Below are positions 16,898-25,047 of a DNA stretch of 64,000 bases, one piece after another. Within the stretch, counting starts at the first letter, position 1. Each line of letters opens with the position of its first letter. Origin of the DNA: Elusimicrobiota bacterium (GTDB taxonomy: Bacteria; Elusimicrobiota; Elusimicrobia; UBA1565; UBA9628); assembly GCA_003452935.1 (NCBI GenBank), contig DMMY01000027.1:189851-253850 (forward strand). Reading direction: 5' to 3'. The notes beneath the pieces were generated by a model that was given only the letters and a program-made list of their open reading frames with translations, searched no databases and had not been told where the DNA came from. The position numbers were made by a program, and so were the translations under genes.

Positions 16898-18802
16898 TCA
16901 GATTTCCGGCCATTCGTACGAGGAACGGTGCGCGTTGCAGGCGTCGGCGTAGTCGATGAAGCGCGAATAGAAGGGATGCCGGCCGATGGTCGAGGAGTCG
17001 CCGATGACGATGAGCAGGCGCCGCGCGCGCGTCATGGCCACGTTCATGCGCCGGGTGTCCGACAAAAAACCCACCTCTCCCGACTCGTTGCAGCGCACCA
17101 AGGAGACGATGGTGACTTCCTTTTCCCGGCCCTGGAACCCGTCCACCGACCCGATCTCCAGGCCCGGGATCTTGGCCAAGGTCTTGAGCAGCTTGACCTG
17201 GGCCACATAAGGGGTGATGATCGCCAATTGATGCGGCTCGACGCCGGAGGCCAAAACCTTCTCCATCAGCCGCAGGGCAAGCTTGGCCTCCTCCGGGTTT
17301 TCGCGGCTCTCCAAAAGCTCGTTCCAGGTCTCCGAGAAACCCGCTCCGGCGGTGTCCACGAAAACCAGGGGCACGGAAGTCAGATCCGTGGCCTCGACCT
17401 GGGTCAGCTCCGAGGCGGTATGGGCGCGGACCGATTCATCGGCGATGAGCTTGCCGCCGTAGAACTGGTCCGAGGAAAAACGCATGATGGCCTCGTGCAT
17501 CCGGTACTGGACGCGCAAGAGGGTCTGCAAGCTCTCGGGCAGGATGTCCTTGAGCCGGTCGAAGAGAGTGGTGGAGAGGCCTTCTTGCGCCGCTTCCTGG
17601 GAGTAAATGGTCGGCGGCAGCTGCATGGAGTCGCCCGCGAACACGGCGCGTTCCGCCATGGTCAGGGGAATCCAGGAAAGAGGCTCGGTCGCCTGGGAAG
17701 CCTCGTCGAGCGCGACCAGGTCGAAGGAGCCCTTGACCAGGCCGCGCGAGAGCCCGCCGTGGGTCGATAGCACGACCTGGGCCGAGCCGATGATGCGCCG
17801 CGATATCTCAGCCTCGATGTTTCGCGCCTGGCGCCAGAGCTTGGCGATCTCCCGGTCGCGCTCCTGGCGCTCGTCGTAGCCGAGCTGGCCCCGGCCGAAG
17901 CGCGAACGGCGCTTGACCAGACGCTCGCGCCAGGCGTCGAGCTCCAAGACCTCCTGATAGCCCGGATCGATTTCGATGAGCGACGAGAGGTTGCTGTGGC
18001 GCAGGGACTCCAAGGTGCGCGCCGGATGCCCCAGACGCACCAAGCGCAGTCCCGAGCCCTGGAGCTTTTCGAGGATATTGTCCACCGCGATGTTGGACGG
18101 GGCGGTGGCGAGCACCCTCTCCCCGGCGGCCGCGGCCTGCCGAATGATCTCGACTAAAACCGTGGTCTTGCCCGTTCCGGGCGGGCCGTGGATCAGAGCC
18201 GCGTCCGAGGCGCAGAGGCACCGCGTCACGGCCTGTCTCTGGAACTCGTTTAATGCCTCGTTAAAGAACCGGACCTTGCGCGCCCGCCTGCGATCCGCGG
18301 CCGACTCCCCCAAAAAGACCTCGCGCAGGACCGAAGTTCTGTTCTTGCGCGCGTCCGAGGCCGTGGCCAGGGCCTTTTTCATGCGGCGGTAAGTGGCGTC
18401 CGAGCCCAGCAAGTCGACCTGGCAGACGCCGCGGCCGAGCTGAGCGGGCGGAGGACCGTTTAAAGCGATGGTGGCGCGGTACTCGTCCACCTTATAGAAA
18501 GTCCCCTCTCCATCCGGGGGCTGGCTGCCCGTGGGAAATGTCAGCAGGGCATTATCCCCCGCACTCATGGCATGAAAGGGCGACAACTCCTCGCCCTTGG
18601 GCTGACGCGAGAGAGTCACCAGGGCCATGCCGCCCAGGCCCGTCTCAACGCCGTCGATGACCAGCCCCGTCACGGTCTTGCCCAGGGCCTCGCGGGTGGC
18701 CAAAGGGAAGCGATGCAGTTCCCTGAGATTCTCCTGCTTCTCGGCCAGCCGCTCCTTTTCCAACAGCTCCAGGAGCTTGGCGAAATGTTCTTTGCCCGAC
18801 AT
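16898..18802 (-). CDS. Superfamily 1 DNA/RNA helicase, IGHMBP2/SMUBP-2 type
   Basis: 634 residues. Walker A GPPGTGKTTVLVEIIRQAA near 205; Walker B-like ALDEASQATEPLSW; motif III region AVFAGDSMQLPPT; late motifs SVDGFQGREKEVTIVSLVR and NVAMTRARRLLIVIGD. The N-terminal about 180 residues resemble the IGHMBP2/Upf1-like beta-barrel (MSAGDNALLTF). This family unwinds nucleic acids 5' to 3'; the bacterial members are poorly characterised. TAAGAT (18816-18811) lies 8 nt before the ATG. It is transcribed alone, divergent from the transposase. Confidence 0.88.
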   Translation of the reverse strand: MSGKEHFAKLLELLEKERLAEKQENLRELHRFPLATREALGKTVTGLVIDGVETGLGGMALVTLSRQPKGEELSPFHAMSAGDNALLTFPTGSQPPDGEGTFYKVDEYRATIALNGPPPAQLGRGVCQVDLLGSDATYRRMKKALATASDARKNRTSVLREVFLGESAADRRRARKVRFFNEALNEFQRQAVTRCLCASDAALIHGPPGTGKTTVLVEIIRQAAAAGERVLATAPSNIAVDNILEKLQGSGLRLVRLGHPARTLESLRHSNLSSLIEIDPGYQEVLELDAWRERLVKRRSRFGRGQLGYDERQERDREIAKLWRQARNIEAEISRRIIGSAQVVLSTHGGLSRGLVKGSFDLVALDEASQATEPLSWIPLTMAERAVFAGDSMQLPPTIYSQEAAQEGLSTTLFDRLKDILPESLQTLLRVQYRMHEAIMRFSSDQFYGGKLIADESVRAHTASELTQVEATDLTSVPLVFVDTAGAGFSETWNELLESRENPEEAKLALRLMEKVLASGVEPHQLAIITPYVAQVKLLKTLAKIPGLEIGSVDGFQGREKEVTIVSLVRCNESGEVGFLSDTRRMNVAMTRARRLLIVIGDSSTIGRHPFYSRFIDYADACNAHRSSYEWPEI

Positions 18803-18833
18803 ATAAACCTATCTTAGCATTTGCCTATTAGGT

Positions 18834-18878
18834 GGTGCCGGAGATTGCCTTATTGAACTTGTTGGAACTATTTTTGAC
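18834..18878 (+). repeat. GGTGCCGGAGAT repeat, copy A (left flank of transposase)
   Basis: GGTGCCGGAGATTGCCTTAT followed by TGAACTTGTTGGAACTATTTTTGAC. It is an inverted counterpart of copy B at 19727-19770, so the pair brackets the transposase gene. Related copies are at 33551 and 35511. Confidence 0.75.
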
Positions 18879-18896
18879 CTCAATCGTATCCTAAGC

Positions 18897-19754
18897 ATGG
18901 GACGACCGCCTCGAATCAGTTTCCCCGGCGCCATCTATCACGCCATGGCACGCGGGAATGCTCAACAAAAAATCTTCCTTTGTCCTGGGGATTGGACGTA
19001 TTTTCTCGACATCCTGGCGCACTCAAAGACGCTAAGGAACTTCAAACTCCATGCCTATTGCCTCATGCCCAACCATATCCATCTCCTCGTCGAACCTATC
19101 GAGGCAAACATATCCACAATCATGGGTTCACTCCTGAATCGCTTCGCCAAGCACCTCAATGCGAGACTGGATCGCAAAGGCCACGTATTCCAAGATCGAT
19201 TCAAGGCCCCGCTCTGCCGAAACAATTCGCATCTCCTGCAGCTTGTGCGCTACATCCACCTAAATCCCGTGGCTGGCGGTCTTGCCGCCGAGCCTTCCGC
19301 TTGGCCTTTCTCCGGCCATCTGGAGTATCTAGGCAAAAGCCCCGTGCGCCTAATCGATCCGCAACTCGTATTGTCCTTGTTTCATGCGAGCAGTGACTCC
19401 GCGCGCGAGGAATATCAAAAATTCGTCCTCAACGAGAACAATCCGATTGACCAAGACACATCTCCCGGCATTCTGCCAACCATACCGGAAAGCGCGCCAA
19501 CCGAATGCATATCCCTGACCAAAACGCAGATGAGTCTGGCCGAAGTGGCCTCGGTGCGCGCAATCGCTGCCGGCATATCACAACAGGTCCTGCGCAGCCA
19601 AAGTCGGATACGCCGTGTCTGCAAGGCCCGTCACGCTTTCATCCACCAGGCCTTCCAGGCCGGCTACTCGCTCACTGATATCGCGGGATATCTAAGCCTG
19701 ACGGTCTCAATGGTTTCCCGGATACTCATCAAAAAAGTCCAACAAGTCCAATAA
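18897..19754 (+). CDS. REP-associated tyrosine transposase (RAYT, IS200-like Y1 fold)
   Basis: 285 residues. N-terminal Y1 transposase domain: ISFPGAIYHAMARGNAQQ, the metal-binding HUH motif in MPNHIHLLVEP (residues about 57-67), and YIHLNPVAGG as in RAYTs. The C-terminal half (after about 190) contains a helix-turn-helix-like stretch (ISQQVLRSQSRIRRV, then YSLTDIAGYLSLTVSMVSRI). RAYTs are domesticated single-copy enzymes thought to mobilise REP hairpins. The gene is bracketed by an inverted pair of 45-bp repeats, and the right-hand copy encodes the last codons (KKVQQVQ). TATCCT is 4 nt before the ATG. The gene looks intact. Confidence 0.9.
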   Translation: MGRPPRISFPGAIYHAMARGNAQQKIFLCPGDWTYFLDILAHSKTLRNFKLHAYCLMPNHIHLLVEPIEANISTIMGSLLNRFAKHLNARLDRKGHVFQDRFKAPLCRNNSHLLQLVRYIHLNPVAGGLAAEPSAWPFSGHLEYLGKSPVRLIDPQLVLSLFHASSDSAREEYQKFVLNENNPIDQDTSPGILPTIPESAPTECISLTKTQMSLAEVASVRAIAAGISQQVLRSQSRIRRVCKARHAFIHQAFQAGYSLTDIAGYLSLTVSMVSRILIKKVQQVQ

Positions 19755-19770
19755 GGCGATCTCCGGCACC
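19727..19770 (-). repeat. GGTGCCGGAGAT repeat, copy B (right flank of transposase)
   Basis: On the minus strand it reads GGTGCCGGAGATCGCCTTAT then TGGACTTGTTGGACTTTTTTGATG, nearly the same as copy A in the opposite orientation. It overlaps the 3' end of the transposase gene. Confidence 0.75.
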
Positions 19771-19782
19771 GCTAGACTTTGG

Positions 19783-19788
19783 TATACT
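19783..19788 (+). promoter_or_regulatory. -10 box TATACT of the phospholipase D gene
   Basis: TATACT ends 4 nt before ATG 19793 and 7 nt before ATG 19796, so the transcript should start at or next to the initiator codon. No good -35 is seen. Confidence 0.5.
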
Positions 19789-19792
19789 GCCC

Positions 19793-20971
19793 ATGATGCA
19801 GTGGTCGCAGCTTTTGAGACGGTATTTGAGGCGCATCCCGCCGGGCTCGGGGAATTTTACCCAGGACCTCGACAAATTTTTGCCGGGCAACAAGCTCACG
19901 CTGCTCAACACCGGGGGCGAGGCCTTCGCGTCCATGTGGGAGGCCATGGAATCGGCCCGCCACACCATCCACCTGGAGACCTACATCTTCTACTCCGATG
20001 AAACCGGCCAGGAATTCGCGGACCGCCTCATGGCCAAGGCCCGCCAAGGCGTCTCGGTGCGGCTCATCTTCGATTCCATCGGCTCCATGGAGATGGACCC
20101 TCTGTTCTTGACGCGGCTGCGCAACGCCGGGGTGAGGGTGCTCGAATACCATCCGGTCGCTCCATGGCGGTCGAACTGGGCCTGGAGCAACCGCGATCAC
20201 CGCAAGATACTGGTGGTGGACAGCCGCGTGGCCTTCACCGGCGGCATGAACATCTCGCACGACCACGCCCCGCGCCAACTCGGCGGCGGAGACTGGTACG
20301 ACACCCACGTCAAGGTCGAGGGTCCGGCCGCCTACGAACTCGACCGGCTCTTCCGCGCCGTCTGGTTCAAGGAAAGCAAGAAATGGTTTCCCCTCCTCGA
20401 TTATCCCGACCAAACGCCCGGGACCTCCTTGGTCTGGGTCGCGGCCAACCAGGAAATACTGCACCGCCACCGCATCCGTTCCGCCTACATCAACGCCCTG
20501 CGCGCGGCCCGGCGCGAGGTCCTCATCGCCAACGCCTACTTCATCCCGGATCGAGGCATCCGCCTGGCCCTGGCCGCCGCGGCCCGGCGGGGGGTCGCGG
20601 TCAAAATATTGGTTCCGGGCATTTCCGAATTCTCCTTTGTCTGGCATGCGGGACGGCGCCGCTTCAGCCAGCTCCTGCGCGAGGGGGTCCGCATCTTCGA
20701 ATGGCCCGGCTCAATCCTGCATGCCAAGACCGCGGTCATCGACGGAGTCTGGTGCGCGGTCGGCTCCTACAACATGGACCACCGCAGCCTTCTGCACAAC
20801 CTCGAGGTCAACGTCAAGATACTGGACTGCGATCTGGCGGACCAGATGAAGACGCGCTTCGAACGCGACCTGGCGTCTTCCCGCGAGATAACGTACGAGA
20901 AATGGCGCGACCGCCCCTGGATGGACAAGCAGCGCGAGAAGTTCTGGTACCTGTTCAGGTACTTTTTTTGA
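19793..20971 (+). CDS. Cardiolipin synthase-like phospholipase D family protein
   Basis: 392 residues with two HKD motifs: HRKILVVDSRVAFTGGMNI near 137 and HAKTAVIDGVWCAVGSYNMD near 312, each followed by the usual Gly-rich/Asn tail (GGMN, GSYN). Two HKD half-sites make one active site that exchanges phosphatidyl groups. The length and the lack of N-terminal membrane spans fit the ClsB/YbhO type of bacterial cardiolipin synthase. The conserved ETYIFYSDETGQEFADRL near 62 is also typical. There are two candidate ATGs (19793 and 19796). It is convergent with the TldE-like gene. Confidence 0.88.
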   Translation: MMQWSQLLRRYLRRIPPGSGNFTQDLDKFLPGNKLTLLNTGGEAFASMWEAMESARHTIHLETYIFYSDETGQEFADRLMAKARQGVSVRLIFDSIGSMEMDPLFLTRLRNAGVRVLEYHPVAPWRSNWAWSNRDHRKILVVDSRVAFTGGMNISHDHAPRQLGGGDWYDTHVKVEGPAAYELDRLFRAVWFKESKKWFPLLDYPDQTPGTSLVWVAANQEILHRHRIRSAYINALRAARREVLIANAYFIPDRGIRLALAAAARRGVAVKILVPGISEFSFVWHAGRRRFSQLLREGVRIFEWPGSILHAKTAVIDGVWCAVGSYNMDHRSLLHNLEVNVKILDCDLADQMKTRFERDLASSREITYEKWRDRPWMDKQREKFWYLFRYFF

Positions 20972-20976
20972 ATCCC

Positions 20977-20994
20977 CGGCGCCTTACGGCGCCG
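20977..20994. terminator. Hairpin between convergent genes
   Basis: CGGCGCC (20977-20983), loop TTAC, GGCGCCG (20988-20994). It lies right after the phospholipase stop and overlaps the end of the TldE-like gene. A T tract precedes it on the plus strand rather than following it, so factor-independent termination is not certain. Confidence 0.45.
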
Positions 20995-22765
20995 CGCGCG
21001 CCTGCTTTTTCCCCGCGAAATAAGGGTGCTTGAGGTAAGGCAGCTTCTCGGGCTTGCGCTCGGTCTTCTTGACCTCCATTTCCTGAACCAGTATGGAGGG
21101 AGCCACGATGGACGCGGGCACCGATGTCCAGCCTGAAGAACCGTGGAAAAAATTAAAAACGTACATTTCCTTGGACGCGGCCACTATGTCGCGCAGCGGC
21201 CGGAACCCCGTGCCCGTGAATTCCAGGCCCCGCAGAGGCTCCTCGCGGCCGTCCGCAACGCGGACCTTGTAGGCCGAGATCGGAGTCAGCCCGCCCATGC
21301 GCCGAACCAGGATGCCGTAATCCAGTTCCAGCTCCCGGCACTTGGAGCGCAACATATCCTTGAGCTCGGCGAGGGTGACGGCCTGCGCCGGGGTCACGAT
21401 GAGGTTGCCAATCCGGCCCGAGGGCACGCCGAAAAAAGACGCGCGGCCGTGCCCGTTGGAATGCCGGCGCTCCCGAACGGGAGCCCGGCTCATGTAGAGG
21501 TCCGCGAGCTTGCCCTTCTTGACCAATTCCAGCCTCTGCGCCGGGACGCCCTCGTCATCGATGCGGTAATGCCCGAAAAGCGCGACCCCCTGATAGCGTT
21601 CCAGGAGAGGATCGTCGACAAAACTCAAAAACGGCACTGAAACCCGCATGCCCAAACGGCTGACGAAAGGAGGCGGGTCATAAGTGCGGCTGCCCTCGCT
21701 TTCGGACCAGGCCCCGCGCGGATTGGAGATATTGTCGACCAACAGCACGTCGAAGAACTCGGCCGCCGCCTCGCCCTCGAAAAGCACCGGACCCACATAG
21801 GCCTCGACCGTGGACCCATGCACGACGTCCGCCACGCCCTGGGCCAGCTCCCGCGCCGCGGCCTCGAGCACGGCCTGGCTGGGCACGTCGCCCCAGCTTG
21901 GATAATGCAGGCTTCTCGCGTCGCTGACGCGCAGTCCGTCCCGGGCCTGGGTGTTGACGTTGAAATTGATGGAGATGTCCGTGTTCGAACCGCGCACCGC
22001 CGTGCCCTCGCTGGTCAAAAAACGAGCGGTCCCGGTCTGAAAGTTCAGGGTCGCATGAGACTCCTGGATGTCCGGATATTGCCGGAAGACCGCGGAAAGC
22101 TCCTTGATCCGTCTCTCCCAGCCCGCCAGGTCGATAGACGAGAGGCTGATCGCCTCAAAGGACTCCACGGGCCTTTCCCGAGAATAATCGTCGAAAACCT
22201 CGGTGATGAGACGCTTTTCCTTGAATGCCCTCTTCTTGGCCAAGGTCTCCAAGGCGATCTTATAGGCCCCGTCGCTGAGGGACCAAAGCGTAAAGCGCAG
22301 GTTGTCGTAATGATCGTCGAAGGACGCGTTGCCCCCGGGCAGCGCGCTGAAATTAAGACCGTTGGCCGCGAAGTTGGCGTTATCGAAGGTATAAGTCCCC
22401 ACGCGCACCACGGCTTTGACATCCATGAAAGGGTTGACCCGGCTGACCTCCAAAGCGCCGAAGCTCGCGCCGATCTCGGCCTGGGTTCCCTCCTTGACGC
22501 CGTAGGCGACGAAGTAAGGCCCGGGCAGATCATCCATCCTAAGCCCGCGCATGCTGCGCTGCAGCTCGTCATTCATGGCTTGGAAAACCCTGTCGTTCTG
22601 AGGCCAGGCGGCCCTACAGGGAGAACAAAGGGGAAAGAGAAGGGCAAAAACGGCCAAGCCCAGCCCCCCGACGCAGCGGACTGCCCCCGCTGGGGGCTGT
22701 CCGCAGCGCGCCGACTGCGTCGGCGCGCTCGCGAACGAACGGCGATCTGTCATATCCCTCTTCAT
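20984..22765 (-). CDS. TldE/PmbA-like protein, exported, lacking the zinc-binding motif
   Basis: 593 residues, homologous over its length to the neighbouring TldD-like protein. Shared segments: YRIDDEGVPAQRLELVKKG versus YKYDDEGVKSRRVTLVENG, and RRHSNGHGRA versus PRSNGHGRR. At the HExxxH position it reads AEFFDVLLVDN, so no zinc ligands remain; this is how TldE differs from TldD in the known TldD/TldE heterodimer. A hydrophobic segment LGLAVFALLFPLCSPCRA near residues 35-52 looks like a signal peptide, but it is preceded by an unusual Arg/Pro-rich N-terminus created by a palindromic insert (22676-22728). Its ATG overlaps the upstream tldD-like stop by 4 bp. It is probably the non-catalytic partner. 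Confidence 0.82.
   Translation of the reverse strand: MKRDMTDRRSFASAPTQSARCGQPPAGAVRCVGGLGLAVFALLFPLCSPCRAAWPQNDRVFQAMNDELQRSMRGLRMDDLPGPYFVAYGVKEGTQAEIGASFGALEVSRVNPFMDVKAVVRVGTYTFDNANFAANGLNFSALPGGNASFDDHYDNLRFTLWSLSDGAYKIALETLAKKRAFKEKRLITEVFDDYSRERPVESFEAISLSSIDLAGWERRIKELSAVFRQYPDIQESHATLNFQTGTARFLTSEGTAVRGSNTDISINFNVNTQARDGLRVSDARSLHYPSWGDVPSQAVLEAAARELAQGVADVVHGSTVEAYVGPVLFEGEAAAEFFDVLLVDNISNPRGAWSESEGSRTYDPPPFVSRLGMRVSVPFLSFVDDPLLERYQGVALFGHYRIDDEGVPAQRLELVKKGKLADLYMSRAPVRERRHSNGHGRASFFGVPSGRIGNLIVTPAQAVTLAELKDMLRSKCRELELDYGILVRRMGGLTPISAYKVRVADGREEPLRGLEFTGTGFRPLRDIVAASKEMYVFNFFHGSSGWTSVPASIVAPSILVQEMEVKKTERKPEKLPYLKHPYFAGKKQARAAP
22676..22728. repeat. Double-hairpin interspersed element, copy 3 (inside the tldE-like gene)
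   Basis: First stem GCGGAC-T-GCCCCC (22676-22688) pairs with GGGGGC-T-GTCCGC (22692-22704) around GCT, 12 pairs and one T-T mismatch. Second stem GCGCGCCGAC (22706-22715) pairs with GTCGGCGCGC (22719-22728) around TGC. The layout matches copies 1 and 2, but the bases differ on both sides of each stem. Confidence 0.65.
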
Positions 22766-24510
22766 GGCTTATCCCCATAAGGCGGGGGCAATATAGGAGG
22801 CTTGGCCTGGGACTTGGACACTTTCTCAACCTCCATCTCGGAAATGAGCAGGCTCGGGGAGACGGCGGAGACGGGAACGAAGCCGGACTCGGCCCCGCAG
22901 GAGCCGTTGAAAATATCCGGATCGTCGCCCGCGGCCAGAATTTTCATGAACCCGGCAATGGGCGTTCCCACGATATCCACGCCCCTCACCACCTCATCCG
23001 GCCGGCCGTCGGCGTATACCTTATAAACCAGCAGCGGCTGGACCTTGAAGGCCTGGACCAAGCCGCGCCCCGTGCTGGTAAACCCGCCGGAAACGTCCTC
23101 GAAAACCAGTCCGAAAGGCTTCTGTTGACGAGAGATCTCCGCGATGAGTTCCCGGCGCAGCCGCGCATAAGGCACGGACCGCGAGGCTTCCACCAGGATA
23201 TTGCCCATGCGCGCCACGGTCGCCCGGCCCGGCTCGCGGCGGCCATGCCCGTTGGACCTGGGAAAACCCTTTATAGGCATGCGGTTGAGGAGGAAGTTGC
23301 GCAGAATGCCGTTCTCCACCAAGGTCACGCGCCGGGATTTGACGCCCTCGTCGTCATATTTATAGAAACCCCGCAAAAAGGTTCCGCGGAACCGCTCCTG
23401 GGTCGGGTCGTCATAAACCGAGATGAAATCAGAAACCACCTTATCATTGAGTTTCTTGGTGAAGGTCTGGCCCTCGCTCTCCTTCTTCTGCCGCTGGCCC
23501 TCCACGCGATGGCCGAATATCTCATGGAAAAAGACCGCGGCCGCGTGGTTGCTCAATATCACCGGCCCGGCGTAAGGTTCGACCAAGGGGGCGTCCTTGA
23601 GAGCCTTGAGCTCGGCGATGGATTTCTCCATGTCCCGGAGCACGGCCGCGTCCGGGGGCAGGTCCTCAAGGCGGTTGGCATCGTAGCTCTTGAAGCGGTA
23701 AAGGTCCATGCCGTCCGTGGTCCGGGTGGAAATGCGATAGAAGAGACGGATGAAAACGTTTCCCGACTTGATCCGCGCGCCCTCGCTGGAAACGAAATAT
23801 CGGTTTTCCGCCTTCACGCTGAGGGCCACCGCGGAGTCATAAATGAAAGCCTGGTCCTTGAACCGAGCGGAAAGCCCCCTCACCCGAGCCCGCCAGAGAT
23901 CCCGGTCAAGCTCGGGAAAGCGGCGAGTCTCGTAATATCTCTCCGGCTTGTCCTCCTGGGAAAAGTCCGGAGAGCGGTCTTCCTCCTCGGCGGTCACGGC
24001 GCGGTTGGTCTTGACCTTGGTGAAGCGCTCCTGCGCGGCCTTGTAGGCCGAGTCCGTCTGCGCCCAAAGCGCCGCGCGCAAGGCGGCGGGGTCGTCCTCG
24101 ACGGGAACCCGGACCTTCTGACGGCGGCTGGTCTCCGACCACCACGAATCGCGGCCTTTGATCTCGTGGGTGTTGTCGAGTTGCGGGGAGCCCACCCGCG
24201 CGTCGACGTCGAGATATCGCTCCGATGACTGGCTATCGGTCTCCAGACCGCCCAGGACCCCGGCCAGCCAATAATTGGTCTCCTCCGTGATTTCATAATC
24301 AAGGTAATAAAGCGGAGCGGTTTCGGCGCGCGACAGTTTGTCCCAGGAACGTTGCAGTTCCGCGCGCATGGCGTCCAGCACCGGATCCGCGTCTTTGACC
24401 TCTTTTCCGGGGATATCCGGCGGCGCGTTATCGCCGCCCGCCGCCCGCCCGGCAAGGCCCGTCCAGGACAGGCCAAGAACCAGAGCCAAAATCAGCATCC
24501 CTTTTCTCAT
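22762..24510 (-). CDS. Exported TldD-family metallopeptidase
   Basis: 582 residues with an N-terminal signal peptide (MLILALVLGLSWTGLAGRAA). The catalytic core has the TldD zinc motif in AVFFHEIFGHRVEGQ near residue 325, followed by YDDEGVKSRR, NRMPIKGFPRSNGHGRR and a C-terminal ISEMEVEKVSKS. TldD/TldE complexes are cytosolic proteases in Escherichia coli that trim microcin B17 and CcdA. Here both partners carry export signals, which points to an extracytoplasmic peptide-processing role. The upstream TATAAT (on the minus strand, about 19 nt before the ATG) plus SD-like GAGGTGA define the start. It is the first gene of a two-gene unit, with a 4-bp ATGA overlap to the next. Confidence 0.87.
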   Translation of the reverse strand: MRKGMLILALVLGLSWTGLAGRAAGGDNAPPDIPGKEVKDADPVLDAMRAELQRSWDKLSRAETAPLYYLDYEITEETNYWLAGVLGGLETDSQSSERYLDVDARVGSPQLDNTHEIKGRDSWWSETSRRQKVRVPVEDDPAALRAALWAQTDSAYKAAQERFTKVKTNRAVTAEEEDRSPDFSQEDKPERYYETRRFPELDRDLWRARVRGLSARFKDQAFIYDSAVALSVKAENRYFVSSEGARIKSGNVFIRLFYRISTRTTDGMDLYRFKSYDANRLEDLPPDAAVLRDMEKSIAELKALKDAPLVEPYAGPVILSNHAAAVFFHEIFGHRVEGQRQKKESEGQTFTKKLNDKVVSDFISVYDDPTQERFRGTFLRGFYKYDDEGVKSRRVTLVENGILRNFLLNRMPIKGFPRSNGHGRREPGRATVARMGNILVEASRSVPYARLRRELIAEISRQQKPFGLVFEDVSGGFTSTGRGLVQAFKVQPLLVYKVYADGRPDEVVRGVDIVGTPIAGFMKILAAGDDPDIFNGSCGAESGFVPVSAVSPSLLISEMEVEKVSKSQAKPPILPPPYGDKP

Positions 24511-24570
24511 GCGCTCACCTCAGCAAGCCATTATAGTTTTTAGCCGGAAATTTTGATAGGCTCTAGATTC

Positions 24571-25047
24571 ATGAAGCTCTATCTTCTGCGCCATGGCCAA
24601 TCCGCCACCGCGTCCGAAGCCGGCGTGGCCCGGGATTTCGACCGCCCGCTCTCGCCGCTGGGCCGCGACGACGTTCACAGGATGGCGCGATACCTGGCCG
24701 AGCAAGGAGCCCGCCCCGGCGTGATCCTCCACAGCCCCCTGCTCCGGGCCGCGCAAACCGCGGAAGTGGCCCTCTCCGTGCTCAAGCCTTCCCAGGGCCT
24801 GGAGGCCTTTGCTCCTCTGGCCAACGAACTCCCCGCCGAGGATCTGGCCGCGGAACTGACCCGGCGCGGCGCGGGCATCGCCGAACTGCTCGCCGTCGGA
24901 CACCAGCCGCAGCTGGGGGAGCTGCTGGCGCATCTCGCCAAGGTTCCGTTCAGCCTCAGGCCCGGAGGCGTCGCGGCCCTTGAAATCAAGGCCGAGGGAC
25001 CGGCGTCCTTCCTATGGGCGCGCAACCCGGAAGAAATCCCGGCGTAA
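24571..25047 (+). CDS. sixA: Phosphohistidine phosphatase SixA-like
   Basis: 158 residues from the ATG at 24571. Histidine phosphatase motif LYLLRHGQSA with the catalytic His at residue 8. Family features follow: DFDRPLSPLGRDDVHRMA, HSPLLRAAQTAEVAL and VGHQPQLGELL with the second catalytic His. SixA removes phosphate from phosphohistidine on phosphorelay or phosphotransferase proteins. A TTG 18 bp upstream (24553) would add six residues, but SixA proteins normally start at this MKLYLLRHG. The 3' end overlaps the next gene by 34 bp. Confidence 0.88.
   Translation: MKLYLLRHGQSATASEAGVARDFDRPLSPLGRDDVHRMARYLAEQGARPGVILHSPLLRAAQTAEVALSVLKPSQGLEAFAPLANELPAEDLAAELTRRGAGIAELLAVGHQPQLGELLAHLAKVPFSLRPGGVAALEIKAEGPASFLWARNPEEIPA

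Noticed and set aside
20164..21033. A 289-codon plus-strand frame inside the phospholipase D gene
   Set aside because: Frame-shifted shadow of the HKD protein; rich in Arg/Pro/Gly as expected for the wrong frame.
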